Shown here piece after piece: positions 49,499 through 59,088 of a stretch of DNA of 64,000 nt. Positions within the stretch are counted from its first letter, which is position 1. Each line of letters begins with the position of its first letter. Under the pieces are notes generated by a model. The model saw only the letters and a list, made by a program, of their open reading frames with translations. It was not told where the DNA came from and searched no databases. The translations under genes and the position numbers were made by a program. The stretch is taken from positions 1-64,000 of the forward strand of contig NZ_JALKII010000004.1 in NCBI RefSeq assembly GCF_023051175.1. The letters are read 5' to 3'. The DNA comes from Alcanivorax quisquiliarum. GTDB taxonomy: Bacteria; Pseudomonadota; Gammaproteobacteria; Pseudomonadales; Alcanivoracaceae.

Positions 49499-50536
49499 AT
49501 GACGGACAACAAGCGCCCCCTGAGTTACCGGGACGCCGGCGTTGATATTGATGCCGGCAATGCCCTGGTGAAACGTATCGGCCCGATCGCCCGACGTACC
49601 CGCCGCCCCGAGGTGCTCGGAGGCCTGGGTGGCTTCGGGGCTATTTGCGCCCTGCCGAGCGGTTACCGCGAGCCGGTGCTGGTGGCTGGCACCGATGGTG
49701 TCGGCACCAAACTCCGCCTGGCCATGGAGCACGGCCGCCACCGCGGCGTCGGGATAGATCTGGTAGCCATGTGCGTCAACGATCTCATCGTCGGCGGTGC
49801 CGAGCCGCTGATGTTTCTGGATTACTACGCCACCGGCAAGCTGGATGTGGACACTGCCACCGAGGTGATCGAAGGCATAGCCGATGGCTGCGAGATGGCC
49901 GGCTGTGCACTGGTAGGGGGCGAAACCGCCGAAATGCCGGGCATGTACGAAGGGGAGGATTATGACCTTGCCGGTTTTTGTGTGGGCGTGGTCGAGCGTG
50001 ATGAAATCCTCGACGGCAGCCGTGTGGCTGCGGGCGATCAGCTTATCGGCGTGGCCGCCTCGGGGCCGCACTCCAACGGTTACTCGCTGATCCGCCGCAT
50101 TCTTGCTCAGGCAGACTGGAATGAGGACACACAAGTAGGCGAGCAGCGGCTGATCGATGCACTGCTGGAGCCGACCCGTATTTATGTGAAGCCCGTGCTG
50201 CAACTGATCCGCGAAAGCACCGTGCATGCGCTGGCACACATTACCGGCGGTGGCCTGCCGGAAAACCTGCCTCGCGTCTTGCCGGCCGGCCTGCGTGCTC
50301 GCATCAACAGCGCCAGCTGGGCCTGGCCGCCGGTCTTCAGCTGGCTACAGGAACAGGGCCAGGTGGAAACCGCCGAAATGTACCGCACCTTCAACTGCGG
50401 CGTCGGCGTCGTGCTGGTGGTACCGCCTGCTGCGCTGGATCAGGCGCTGGCCTTGCTGGAAGCGGCCGGCGAGCGTGCCTGGCTGCTCGGCGAGGTCGAG
50501 GCCCATGACGGCGAGCCGGATGTTGTTTTCGAATGA
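49499..50536 (+). CDS. purM: Phosphoribosylformylglycinamidine cyclo-ligase
   Basis: AIR synthetase, step five of purine biosynthesis. The 345-residue protein has the PurM signatures [24 protein letters not shown], the [21 protein letters not shown] stretch and [13 protein letters not shown]. It is followed by purN with a 4-bp overlap, the common pairing. The open frame starts at 49136, but the ATG at 49499 matches the family. Confidence 0.98.
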   Translation: MTDNKRPLSYRDAGVDIDAGNALVKRIGPIARRTRRPEVLGGLGGFGAICALPSGYREPVLVAGTDGVGTKLRLAMEHGRHRGVGIDLVAMCVNDLIVGGAEPLMFLDYYATGKLDVDTATEVIEGIADGCEMAGCALVGGETAEMPGMYEGEDYDLAGFCVGVVERDEILDGSRVAAGDQLIGVAASGPHSNGYSLIRRILAQADWNEDTQVGEQRLIDALLEPTRIYVKPVLQLIRESTVHALAHITGGGLPENLPRVLPAGLRARINSASWAWPPVFSWLQEQGQVETAEMYRTFNCGVGVVLVVPPAALDQALALLEAAGERAWLLGEVEAHDGEPDVVFE

Positions 50537-51234
50537 TTGCGCCACCCAGCGGCCAGCCACGGTTGCATCGGCTGGCCATCCTCATCAGCGGTAGCGGGAC
50601 TAATCTGCAAGCGATCATTGCGGCGCGTGACGCCGGTGTCTTGCCGGTGGAGATTGCCCTGGTAGCCAGCAACCGCCCCACGGCGGGCGGCCTGCAACGC
50701 GCTGCCGCAGCCGGGATTGCCACCGCAGTGGTGGATCATCGCGAGTTCGCTACCCGCGAGGATTTCGATCAGGCGCTGATACAACAGATTGACCGTCACC
50801 AGCCCGACACCGTCGTGCTGGCGGGCTTCATGCGCATCCTGACGGCTCCGTTTGTGCGCCACTATGCCGGCCGTTTGCTGAATATCCATCCCTCGTTGCT
50901 GCCCCGCTATCCGGGCCTGGATACCCACCGCCGTGCTCTGGAAGCAGGCGACAGCGAGCACGGCTGCTCGATTCATTTTGTCACCGATGAGCTGGACGGC
51001 GGCCCGTTGATCGCCCGCGCACGGGTGCCGGTCAGCGCGAACGATACCGCCCTCAGCCTGTCTGAACGGGTACAACAGGCAGAACACTGGCTATATCCGC
51101 GGGTGCTGGGCTGGCGTGCCAGCGGGCGCCTGCGACTCGACCGAGAAGGGGTATCTCTGGATGGGCAGATTGTTCCTGCGACCGGTATTTGCGTTGCTGC
51201 TGGTGACGACGATGGCCTCCCCGAGCTGGGGTGA
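50533..51234 (+). CDS. purN: Phosphoribosylglycinamide formyltransferase
   Basis: GART, transfers a formyl group from 10-formyl-THF to GAR in purine synthesis. The 233-residue protein has the substrate motif [12 protein letters not shown] and the catalytic Asn-His-Asp set in [12 protein letters not shown] and [11 protein letters not shown]. Its final 74 bp overlap the start of the first DUF3108 gene, and the last 15 or so residues appear to be a loosely conserved tail. It is cotranscribed with purM. Confidence 0.96.
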   Translation: MIAPPSGQPRLHRLAILISGSGTNLQAIIAARDAGVLPVEIALVASNRPTAGGLQRAAAAGIATAVVDHREFATREDFDQALIQQIDRHQPDTVVLAGFMRILTAPFVRHYAGRLLNIHPSLLPRYPGLDTHRRALEAGDSEHGCSIHFVTDELDGGPLIARARVPVSANDTALSLSERVQQAEHWLYPRVLGWRASGRLRLDREGVSLDGQIVPATGICVAAGDDDGLPELG

Positions 51235-51874
51235 TCGCCAGGTGATCGCACCGTTCTCCCATACCTATAATTTCTCCGGCGCCGGCGTGCCGTTCTCGAT
51301 CAAGGCGGAGCGCACCTTGCGCGCCCTGCCCGGCACCGATGTGTGGGAAATGCAGATACGCGCCCGCAACCTGCTCGGCGAGATTCGCGAGACCACCCGG
51401 TTCCGCTGGGACAGCTGCCTGCCGATCAGCGAATACTATGGCTATTACCGCCGTGGCCTCGGCCGTGTGCGCGAAGCGGCGCTGACACTGGATCAGGCGG
51501 CCGGTCAGGCGGTGCTGCATCGTGACGGCGCCCTCTACCGCGAATTTGCCATCACCGACAACACCACCGACATTCTTTCCCAGACGCTGGCTCTCCAGTG
51601 CCTGCTGGAAAATGGCCGGCTCGATGATGAGCCCATGACCTTTGATGTGGCCAGCGAACGCCGCCTTGAGCCGATGACCTATGTGGTCACCGGCCGCGAA
51701 TCACTGCGTACTCCCGCAGGCCGTTTCCAGACCATCCGCCTGGAGCGCCTGCGCGACGATGACAGCGGCCGCCGCACCCTGTTATGGTTTGCGCCGGAAT
51801 TGGGGCACACTCTGGTAAAGATGATTCAGGATGACGACGGCGACGCCTACGAACTGGTACTGCGCAGCCGTTGA
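51161..51874 (+). CDS. DUF3108 exported protein (first copy)
   Basis: A 237-residue exported protein with a signal ending ASPSWGD and the DUF3108 beta-rich fold, with WDSCLPISEYYGYYRR, YVVTGRESLRTPAGRF and LWFAPELGH. DUF3108 proteins commonly follow purN in pseudomonads; the role is unknown, but the fold resembles lipocalin-like lipid binders. The ATG at 51161 lies 74 bp inside the 3' end of purN in a different frame, and a second copy follows. Confidence 0.85.
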   Translation: MGRLFLRPVFALLLVTTMASPSWGDRQVIAPFSHTYNFSGAGVPFSIKAERTLRALPGTDVWEMQIRARNLLGEIRETTRFRWDSCLPISEYYGYYRRGLGRVREAALTLDQAAGQAVLHRDGALYREFAITDNTTDILSQTLALQCLLENGRLDDEPMTFDVASERRLEPMTYVVTGRESLRTPAGRFQTIRLERLRDDDSGRRTLLWFAPELGHTLVKMIQDDDGDAYELVLRSR

Positions 51875-51903
51875 TCTTTCACCTTCCTTTCCGGGACACA
51901 GGC

Positions 51904-52668
51904 ATGGCTGATCTCAATTGTGTGCGTCTGTTTGCCGCCGCTCTGGCGCTGCTGTGGGCCATACCGGCTGCGGCCGAAACCGCAGCGGCCCAGGAGCAGC
52001 ACCCGCTGCAGCCGTTCAGCGTCGAATACCGTATCAACGTCAGCCGCATTCCCACCCCTGTGAAGGCCGACATGCGCCTGGAAGCAGGCGAGGATGACAC
52101 CTACCGCCTGAGCCTGGATATCGATTCGCGCCTGATGCGCAATAGCGAGCTGAGCATTTTCCGGTGGCGAGATTGCGAACCACGCACACTGCACTATCTG
52201 CACAGCTTCAAGGGGTTTCGGCGGGAACGGGATTACCAGATGGATTTCTTCTGGGCACCGCCGCCACGCGTGGACGTGGTCACGCATTCCGATGACGAAG
52301 AACCCGACACTCGCAGCTACCCGATCACGGAAGAGACACTGGACGAGTTGACGATGCTGCTGACCGCACGCTGCCGCCTCAACGACGAGCAGACCGATTA
52401 CCAGCTCACCACCGCCTACGGCAAGCGCCATCGCACCCATTTCATTCAGGTGCAGGGGCGGGAAACGCTCAATACCCCGCTGGGCAAGCTGGAAACGATC
52501 CGTATCGAAAAGCGCCGCGATCAGGACAGCCGCCGCCGCACCGTTTTCTGGCTGGCACCGGAACTGGATTATCTGCTGGTGCGCGCCCGGCATATCGAAT
52601 CGCCGGGGCTGTTCGGTGAGCTGCGCATGATTGATTACGAAGGGCCGTTCGATTACCTGAAACAGTAA
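51904..52668 (+). CDS. DUF3108 exported protein (second copy)
   Basis: A 254-residue exported protein with a signal ending IPAAAETAA. It shares the WRDCEPRTLHYLHSFKGFRR, VQGRETLNTPLGKLETIRIEK and WLAPELDYLLV segments with the preceding copy, so the two are paralogues. The TTG-containing frame extends to 51871; the ATG at 51904 gives the normal signal. A terminator hairpin follows at 52678-52709. Confidence 0.87.
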   Translation: MADLNCVRLFAAALALLWAIPAAAETAAAQEQHPLQPFSVEYRINVSRIPTPVKADMRLEAGEDDTYRLSLDIDSRLMRNSELSIFRWRDCEPRTLHYLHSFKGFRRERDYQMDFFWAPPPRVDVVTHSDDEEPDTRSYPITEETLDELTMLLTARCRLNDEQTDYQLTTAYGKRHRTHFIQVQGRETLNTPLGKLETIRIEKRRDQDSRRRTVFWLAPELDYLLVRARHIESPGLFGELRMIDYEGPFDYLKQ

Positions 52669-52677
52669 TCAGCAGAG

Positions 52678-52709
52678 CAGCCGGGCCTGCGTCCCGGCTG
52701 TCTTGTTTT
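52678..52709 (+). terminator. Rho-independent terminator after the DUF3108 genes
   Basis: CAGCCGGG/CCCGGCTG stem (52678-52685, 52693-52700) with a 7-nt loop and TCTTGTTTT. It closes the purM-purN-DUF3108 unit and abuts the convergent dcd gene. Confidence 0.8.
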
Positions 52710-53275
52710 CAGGCTCGCGGCAAGGTAACGCCGCGCTGGCCCATATACTTGCCGCCGCGATCCCGATACGAGGTTTCACACACCTCGTCCGATTCCAGGA
52801 ACAGCATTTGCGCCACGCCTTCATTGGCATAAATCTTCGCCGGCAAGGTGGTGGTGTTGGAAAACTCCAGCGTCACATGCCCTTCCCACTCCGGCTCCAG
52901 CGGTGTCACGTTGACGATGATGCCGCAGCGCGCATAGGTGGATTTGCCCAGACAGATGGTGAGCACACTGCGCGGAATGCGGAAATATTCCACCGTGCGC
53001 GCCAGCGCAAAGGAGTTCGGCGGAATGATGCAGTAGTCGCCACGGATGTCGACAAAACTGCGCTCGTCGAAATTCTTCGGATCGACGGTCGCCGAATGAA
53101 TATTGGTGAATACCTTGAACTCATCGGCACAGCGCACATCGTAGCCGTAGCTCGAGGTGCCATAGGAGATGATCCTGTCACCGTTCTCGCCCTGACGCAC
53201 CAGCTCCGGTGCGAAAGGTTCGATCATGCCTTGCTCGGCCATGCGGCGGATCCAGCGATCGGATTTAATACTCAT
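52709..53275 (-). CDS. dcd: dCTP deaminase
   Basis: Deaminates dCTP to dUTP for thymidylate synthesis. The 188-residue protein starts MSIKSDRWI and has [13 protein letters not shown], the [13 protein letters not shown] active-site loop and [15 protein letters not shown] with the catalytic Glu. GGGGAAAG precedes the ATG at 53275. The frame runs 17 codons further upstream. It follows mrp on the same strand, as in other gammaproteobacteria. Confidence 0.97.
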   Translation of the reverse strand: MSIKSDRWIRRMAEQGMIEPFAPELVRQGENGDRIISYGTSSYGYDVRCADEFKVFTNIHSATVDPKNFDERSFVDIRGDYCIIPPNSFALARTVEYFRIPRSVLTICLGKSTYARCGIIVNVTPLEPEWEGHVTLEFSNTTTLPAKIYANEGVAQMLFLESDEVCETSYRDRGGKYMGQRGVTLPRA

Positions 53276-53361
53276 GCCTTTCCCCTGTGCTATCGGCCCG
53301 GCGGGCCCGGCGAACCGCCGCATCATAGACGCTGGCGGCGGCTAAATCATCCTGCGGCAGC

Positions 53362-54465
53362 TCATTGTGGCGGCGGCGTGTGCGTCATTACCATGCGTGC
53401 GAACGCCTGCTGGCCCTGGGGGCGTAGTGACAAACGCCCGGCCAGGCGCCGGGCAGCGGCCATGTATAACGCCGCCTCGGCGCTGTCCGGGCGCGCCAGC
53501 ACAAGCGGCGTGCCGCTGTCCGCCTGCTCGCGGATACCACTGGCCAGCGGCAGGCTGCCCAGCATCGGCACCTGATACTGCTCGGCCAGCCGCGCACCGC
53601 CGCCACTGCCGAACACCGGATCAGCGTGCCCGCACTGGCTGCACACATGCACGGCCATATTCTCGATCAGGCCCAGCACATGAATACCGACCTTGCCAAA
53701 CATCTCGATGCCCTTGCGCGCATCGCGCAACGCCACCTCCTGCGGTGTGGTGACCACAATCGCACCCGCCACCGGCACGCGCTGCGCCAGCGTCAGCTGA
53801 ATGTCGCCGGTGCCCGGCGGCATATCCACCACCAGATAGTCCAGCTCACTCCACTTGGTCTGTGTGGCCAGCTGCTGCAACGCGCCACTGGCCTTCGGCC
53901 CGCGCCAGACCACCGGCGTCTTTGCGTCCACCAGAAAACCGATCGACATCACTTCGATGCCGTGCGCCTTCGGCGGTAAAAAGAATTTTTCCTGCTCCAC
54001 ACCCGGGCGCGTACCATCCGGCAGGCCGAGCATCAACGGCAGGCTCGGGCCGAACACGTCCGCATCCAGCATGCCCACCTTGGCGCCTTCCGCAGCCAGC
54101 GCCAGCGCCAGATTGACGGCGGTGGTGGATTTCCCTACCCCGCCCTTGCCGGAGCTGACCGCGATAACATTTTTCACTCCGGCCAGCGGCGCCATCTGCT
54201 GCTGGGTACGATGCGGCAGCACTCGCCATGCCAGATTCAGCTCCAGCCGCCGGCCGTCAAGCAGCGGCTCCAGCGCCTGCGTCACCTGACGGCGATACAA
54301 CGGCAGCTGAGTCTCGCACGGATAACCGAAACTCAGCGCCACCGTGACGCGCTCATCCGTCACCTGCACCGTCTCCAGCACCGAAGCAGCGAGCAGATCA
54401 CAACCCAGCGCATCGGGCACTACTGCGGTCAAAGCTTGTCTGATAGCGTAATCTGCGGTGGTCAT
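53362..54465 (-). CDS. apbC: Mrp/ApbC-type iron-sulfur cluster carrier ATPase
   Basis: Carries Fe-S clusters to target apoproteins. The 367-residue protein has an N-terminal DUF59-like domain (about 1-85), deviant Walker A GKGGVGKST (about 109-117), VVDMPPGTGD and the CSQC (C-x-x-C) cluster-binding pair. The ATG at 54465 has GGAGG upstream. The open frame extends to 54633, but that part is antisense-like and lacks homology. Confidence 0.95.
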   Translation of the reverse strand: MTTADYAIRQALTAVVPDALGCDLLAASVLETVQVTDERVTVALSFGYPCETQLPLYRRQVTQALEPLLDGRRLELNLAWRVLPHRTQQQMAPLAGVKNVIAVSSGKGGVGKSTTAVNLALALAAEGAKVGMLDADVFGPSLPLMLGLPDGTRPGVEQEKFFLPPKAHGIEVMSIGFLVDAKTPVVWRGPKASGALQQLATQTKWSELDYLVVDMPPGTGDIQLTLAQRVPVAGAIVVTTPQEVALRDARKGIEMFGKVGIHVLGLIENMAVHVCSQCGHADPVFGSGGGARLAEQYQVPMLGSLPLASGIREQADSGTPLVLARPDSAEAALYMAAARRLAGRLSLRPQGQQAFARMVMTHTPPPQ

Positions 54466-54590
54466 GACGGGCCTCCTGGGGCGAATGCGCAGGCCATCAT
54501 AAGCAGCCGCCCAGGCAACGCCAAGGCCACCTGCGGAGACTTTTCCTCGCTGTTTCTGCAAAATGAACTTTCCACAAGAGAGAGACTGCC

Positions 54591-55295
54591 ATGACCACAC
54601 GCCGATTGACCGGCTCATTGTTTCTTGTCGCACTGCTGGCGGGTGTACTCAGCGCTTGCGGCCCGGAAGGCACGCCGCCGCCTCGCGATACACTCGACGT
54701 CTCCGGCACCGGCGAAGTCAAGGCGACGCCGGATCGCTTCCGGGTGCGTGCTGTTTCCAGCCGTACCGGCAGTGATATCAACGCCATGAAACAGGAAGTC
54801 GACGCGGAAATCGGTGCTGCTATCAAACTGGCCGACGAACTGGGTATTGCCGACAATCTGGTACGCGCCATGGGCCTGAGCGTCCAGCCGGAATGGCAGT
54901 GGCAGCCGGAGCGCAAACTGATCGGCCACCGCGTTACCCGCGATATCGACTTCGCTGTCGATGGCGTGGAAATCTACGCCGAACTACTCGAAGCACTGAC
55001 CCGGCTCGGCTTCACCGAACTGCATCAGGCCGGCGCCGAGCTGGCTGATCCGGCCTCGCTGGAAGAGCAAGCACTGCGGCAAGCCGTCGACGACGCCCGG
55101 CGCAAGGCCGATATCCTCGCGCAGGCCGCAGGGCGCACGCTGGGCGCGGCTATCGCCATCCAGGAACAAGGCAGCAGTATGCCGCAGCCGGTGATGATGG
55201 CCATGGATGCTGCCGTACAGCGTGAAAGCAGCGCCTACGCGGCCGGCGAACTGACCGTGCGCCAGCAGGTTCAAGTCCGCTTCTTGCTTGAGTAA
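54591..55295 (+). CDS. SIMPL (DUF541) domain lipoprotein
   Basis: A 234-residue exported lipoprotein (signal ending GVLSACGPEG). The DUF541/SIMPL domain has LDVSGTGEVKATPDRFRVRAV and EEQALRQAVDDARRKADILAQAAGRTLG near the C-terminus. Members sit in the envelope and are linked to outer-membrane and stress functions; the exact role is unclear. The AraC gene follows seven bases after the stop. Confidence 0.88.
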   Translation: MTTRRLTGSLFLVALLAGVLSACGPEGTPPPRDTLDVSGTGEVKATPDRFRVRAVSSRTGSDINAMKQEVDAEIGAAIKLADELGIADNLVRAMGLSVQPEWQWQPERKLIGHRVTRDIDFAVDGVEIYAELLEALTRLGFTELHQAGAELADPASLEEQALRQAVDDARRKADILAQAAGRTLGAAIAIQEQGSSMPQPVMMAMDAAVQRESSAYAAGELTVRQQVQVRFLLE

Positions 55296-55301
55296 AGACC
55301 C

Positions 55302-56330
55302 ATGACCAACCTGGGCAGCATCTCCGGCGCGGCACTTGACCAGTATCTGGTCAGCGCCCGAGCTGCCGGGCTGGATATCAGCCCGGCGCTGGCCGCGGCT
55401 GGCCTCACGGAAAGCAGCGCCCGGCAACCGGACAGCCGCGTGCCCAGCGCACTGTTCGAGGAACTGCTGGCGCAATTGATCGCGCTTTCCGATGATCCGC
55501 TATTCGGCCTGAACACCTCCCAGTTTGTGCAACCCGGCTCGTACAGCGTGATGGGTTATATCGCCATGAGTGCCGCCACGCTCAATGAAGCGCTCTCGAA
55601 AGTTGCGCTATATGAAAAACTGGTCGGCGACATGGGAGTCACCGAGGTGCACCCCACCGATCACCTGGTCGAAGTGCGCTGGCTATGTCGCCACACACGC
55701 GAGCCGGTGCGCCGCCACCTGATCGAAAACGTATTCGGCTCCTGGGTGCGGTACGGCCGCTGGCTTGCCGATGACGACAGCCTGGCACCCGAACGGGTGC
55801 TGTTCGAGCACCCGGCGCCGTGCGCGTCGCTGATCGCCGCCTATGAAGATGTGTTCGGTTGCGAAGTCCGCTTCGATCAGCCCTGCTCGGCCCTGCACGC
55901 CGATCCGCGCGTGTTGGACGCCCCGCTGCGCCACCCTGATCCGCAACTGCTTTCCACGCTGGAGGCACATGCCGCCAGCAAACTGCGTCGCCTGGGCATC
56001 GATACCAGCCTCACCCACAAAGTGCGTGAGCGGATCCGCGCCTGCCTTGGCGAGCGGCTACCGCGCAAGGAACAGATTGCCGCCGAGCTGGGTCTCAACA
56101 TGCGCACCCTGCACCGGCGATTGCAGGAAGAAGGCACCACCTGGCAAGCCATCCTTGATGAGCTCCGGCAATCCCTCGCACTACACTACCTCACCACCAG
56201 CGAACTGCCACAGGCCATCATCGCCGAGCGGCTGGGATACTCGGATATCCGTTCATTCCAACGCAGTTTTCGCCGTCACAACGGCATGACACCGGGCGAG
56301 TATCGCGCCGCCCGGTCCCCGCAAACATGA
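55302..56330 (+). CDS. AraC-family transcriptional regulator (OruR-like)
   Basis: A 342-residue regulator with an arabinose-binding-like N-terminal domain (about 1-200, DUF4066-type) and a C-terminal double helix-turn-helix. The segment EQIAAELGLNMRTLHRRLQEEGTTW is the first helix-turn-helix, and PQAIIAERLGYSDIRSFQRSFRRHNGMTPGEYR is the second. Members of this type control lipid and amino-acid catabolism. It precedes the GCS2-like/aspartoacylase-like pair and probably regulates it. Confidence 0.92.
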   Translation: MTNLGSISGAALDQYLVSARAAGLDISPALAAAGLTESSARQPDSRVPSALFEELLAQLIALSDDPLFGLNTSQFVQPGSYSVMGYIAMSAATLNEALSKVALYEKLVGDMGVTEVHPTDHLVEVRWLCRHTREPVRRHLIENVFGSWVRYGRWLADDDSLAPERVLFEHPAPCASLIAAYEDVFGCEVRFDQPCSALHADPRVLDAPLRHPDPQLLSTLEAHAASKLRRLGIDTSLTHKVRERIRACLGERLPRKEQIAAELGLNMRTLHRRLQEEGTTWQAILDELRQSLALHYLTTSELPQAIIAERLGYSDIRSFQRSFRRHNGMTPGEYRAARSPQT

Positions 56331-56354
56331 CGCAACGACCGGCAGGAGGCTGGC

Positions 56355-57809
56355 ATGGGCGGCAAGCGGTGCACCGGAGCATACAGCGACGAGGATTACC
56401 TGCGGTTCAGCCACCGTCTGTACGCACAGTTACCTCTACTGGCACAGCGGCTGCGTGATCCGGCACTGGATCAGGGGCCGGCCAGCGTCGGCGCCGAGCT
56501 TGAGCTCTACCTTACCGATAGCCGGTTCCAGCCGCTGAACCGGAATGATGCCCTGTGCCGGCTCGCCGATGACCCGCTGCTACAGCGGGAACTGAACCGT
56601 TTCAATCTGGAATACAACCTGCCACCACGCCCCCTGGCCGGCACGCCCTTTACCGATTACGCCGACCTTGTTCAGCGTAAGCTTCAACAGCTGGGTGAGC
56701 TGGCGGCAACCCTGCCGGAGCCGGGCCGCATCCTCGCCATCGGCATCCTGCCGACCCTGACCGCTGCCCATCTGCAAGATTGCATGAGCGACGAACCCCG
56801 CTACCACGGCCTGGCGGATGGCCTGCGGCGCATCCGCGGCGAGCCCTTCCAGATTCATATCGAAGGGCCACATGAGCGGCTGGATATCACCAGCGAGGAT
56901 GTCACGCTGGAAGGCGCCAACACCTCGTGGCAATTTCATCTGCGCGTGCCGGCCAGCGATTTTGCCGACTGGTACAACGCCATCCAGCTGGCCACGCCGC
57001 TGGTCGTCGGCTTCAGCAGCAACAGCCCGCTATTGTTTGGCCAGGCACTGTGGGAAGAAACCCGTATCGCACTGTTTCGGCAATCCATCGACAGCCGCTC
57101 GCCGCGGCTGCAGCGTTGGCGCCCGCCAGCCCGCGTCGCCTTCGGCGAAGGCTGGTTGCGGGAAGGCGCTTGGGAGCTGTTTGCCAGCGCGGTGGCGCTT
57201 TACCCGCCATTATTGCCCGATTGCAGCGACGCGCCCGCCGAAGCGCTTGCCGAACTGCGGCAGCACATGGGCACGGTGTGGCTCTGGAACCGGCCCATCT
57301 ACGACCCGGCCGACGGCGGCCATCTGCGCATCGAAATGCGCGCCCAGCCAGCCGGCCCCACCGGCCTCGACATGGTTGCCGGCAGCGCGTTTCTGATCGG
57401 CCTCGCCAATCACTTGCGGCCGCACATGAAACAGCTCACCACCGCGCTGCCCTTTCGCTACGCCGAATATAATTTTGTCGAAGCAGCACGCCACGGCATG
57501 GCCGCGCGGCTGGTGTGGCCTGGTGATCGGCAAGTGCAGCTGGCAGACCGCCCGCTGACGGACATCTTCACACAACTCTTGCCGGCCGCGCACGATGGCC
57601 TGCGAGCACTTGGCGTCGATGCCACCGAAGCGGATTTCCTGTGCCAACTGTTGCAGGCGCGAATCGAAAGCCGCCAGACTGGCAGCCGCTGGCTGCGGTC
57701 GGGCCTGCAACGGCTGGGCGGCACCGCCAGCGCCGCGCAGGCGCTGTTGCACGCCTACCACCAGCAGCAGGCCAGCGGCCGACCCGTGCATGAATGGGAG
57801 CTGCCATAA
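56355..57809 (+). CDS. GCS2-like ATP-grasp-type ligase (glutamate-cysteine ligase-related)
   Basis: A 484-residue protein with features of the carboxylate-amine ligase/GCS2 superfamily: GAELELYLTDSRFQPL near residue 48, a FNLEYNLPPRPL segment, GILPTL and NTSWQFHLRVP. Members form gamma-glutamyl or related amide bonds. Glutamate-cysteine ligase of the ordinary kind would not normally be paired with an aspartoacylase, so the true substrate is unknown. The start has AGGAGG 5 nt upstream. The stop TAA overlaps the next ATG, giving tight coupling. Confidence 0.8.
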   Translation: MGGKRCTGAYSDEDYLRFSHRLYAQLPLLAQRLRDPALDQGPASVGAELELYLTDSRFQPLNRNDALCRLADDPLLQRELNRFNLEYNLPPRPLAGTPFTDYADLVQRKLQQLGELAATLPEPGRILAIGILPTLTAAHLQDCMSDEPRYHGLADGLRRIRGEPFQIHIEGPHERLDITSEDVTLEGANTSWQFHLRVPASDFADWYNAIQLATPLVVGFSSNSPLLFGQALWEETRIALFRQSIDSRSPRLQRWRPPARVAFGEGWLREGAWELFASAVALYPPLLPDCSDAPAEALAELRQHMGTVWLWNRPIYDPADGGHLRIEMRAQPAGPTGLDMVAGSAFLIGLANHLRPHMKQLTTALPFRYAEYNFVEAARHGMAARLVWPGDRQVQLADRPLTDIFTQLLPAAHDGLRALGVDATEADFLCQLLQARIESRQTGSRWLRSGLQRLGGTASAAQALLHAYHQQQASGRPVHEWELP

Positions 57810-58834
57810 TGGATAATCTCGTGCACCTTCACGATCCGTTTGCCGACCATATTCCGGAACAGGTCGAGCACTGGCTGGCGCGGCTTCCCGGCGCGATCCA
57901 GATACGTCTCAACGGTGCCGACGCCGGACGCACGCGTGCGCTCGTCACCCTGCTGCACGGCAACGAGCCTTCAGGATTGCGCGCCGTCCACGCCTGGTTG
58001 CGGCAAGGCCGCGAACAGATCGAGACCCAGCTTGCCACCAATCTCGTGCTGATTCTTGCCAACGTGGAAGCCGCCCGCACACCACCGCTTTTCCATCATC
58101 GCCAGTTGCCGGGCCTGCGTGATCTCAACCGCTGCTTCCGGGCGCCATGGACAGATGCGCCCGGCCGGCTGGCGCAATCCGTGCTGGCGACCCTGGTGGA
58201 ATGCGGGCCGGAGGCGGTGGTTGATCTGCACAACACTTCCGGCCGCAGCCCCGCGTTTGCCGTCGCCGCCATCGACGACGCCCGGCACCGCACCCTGGCC
58301 GGCATGTTCTGCAATCATCTGATCGTCACCGAACTGCGCATGGGCGCGCTGATGGACAGCGCGGAAACGCTTTTTCCGACTCTCACCGTGGAATGCGGCG
58401 GCGCCCACGATCCCGCCGCGCATCAATGTGCAGCGGAGGTACTGCGCCGTTTTGGCAGCCGCCCCAGCCTGTTCAGCCCCCAGCCCGCCACCGGCACCTT
58501 GCATGTATTTCACAACCCCGTGCGTGTCGAGCTGGCCCCCGGCGCCAGCGTGAGTTTCAGCACCGAGCAACCGGCCGATGTGATCCTGGATGCCAATGTT
58601 CAGGCGCGTAATTTCGGTGTCACCATGCCAGAGGAGCGGCTGGCCAGACTGCGAGACGGGCAAGCCGGGCTGTTGAGCGTGCGCGACCATCGCGGCCGGC
58701 CGGTGTTTGGCGAACTGTTCAGGATCAGCGATGGCTACCTGACCCCTCGCTTGCCGCTACGGCTTTTCATGGCCACCGACCGTGCCGATATCGCCCGCAG
58801 CGACTGCCTGTTTTATATTGCCCGTGCCCATTGA
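57809..58834 (+). CDS. Succinylglutamate desuccinylase/aspartoacylase-like amidohydrolase
   Basis: A 341-residue zinc-dependent M14-type amidohydrolase. Zinc and active-site residues are visible in TLLHGNEPSGLRA, VVDLHNTSGRSPAF and TVECGG (probable catalytic Glu). The C-terminal 90 residues are the regulatory beta-domain found in AstE/AspA. It overlaps the GCS2-like gene by one base. The pair suggests one protein makes an acyl-amino-acid and the other cleaves one, but no product can be named. Confidence 0.82.
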   Translation: MDNLVHLHDPFADHIPEQVEHWLARLPGAIQIRLNGADAGRTRALVTLLHGNEPSGLRAVHAWLRQGREQIETQLATNLVLILANVEAARTPPLFHHRQLPGLRDLNRCFRAPWTDAPGRLAQSVLATLVECGPEAVVDLHNTSGRSPAFAVAAIDDARHRTLAGMFCNHLIVTELRMGALMDSAETLFPTLTVECGGAHDPAAHQCAAEVLRRFGSRPSLFSPQPATGTLHVFHNPVRVELAPGASVSFSTEQPADVILDANVQARNFGVTMPEERLARLRDGQAGLLSVRDHRGRPVFGELFRISDGYLTPRLPLRLFMATDRADIARSDCLFYIARAH

Positions 58835-59088
58835 GCAGGCGTTACGGCGACATCACTGCGCATTCGGCCAGACACAAAACTGTCGGACAATCATCGCACT
58901 GCTGCCATAACGGGTATGGCACAGTGCCGCATGGCAACGCGCCAGTGACGCCGGGTGGCGACACGCCACATGGCAAAGCGCCGCATAGCAAAGCGCCAGT
59001 ATGCATTGCGGCCGCAGCGCCGCGCAGGCCACAACAAGAAAACTGCGCAGGCTGGCAGCCGCCATCAATTTATCAGGGGAGAGGTTCC

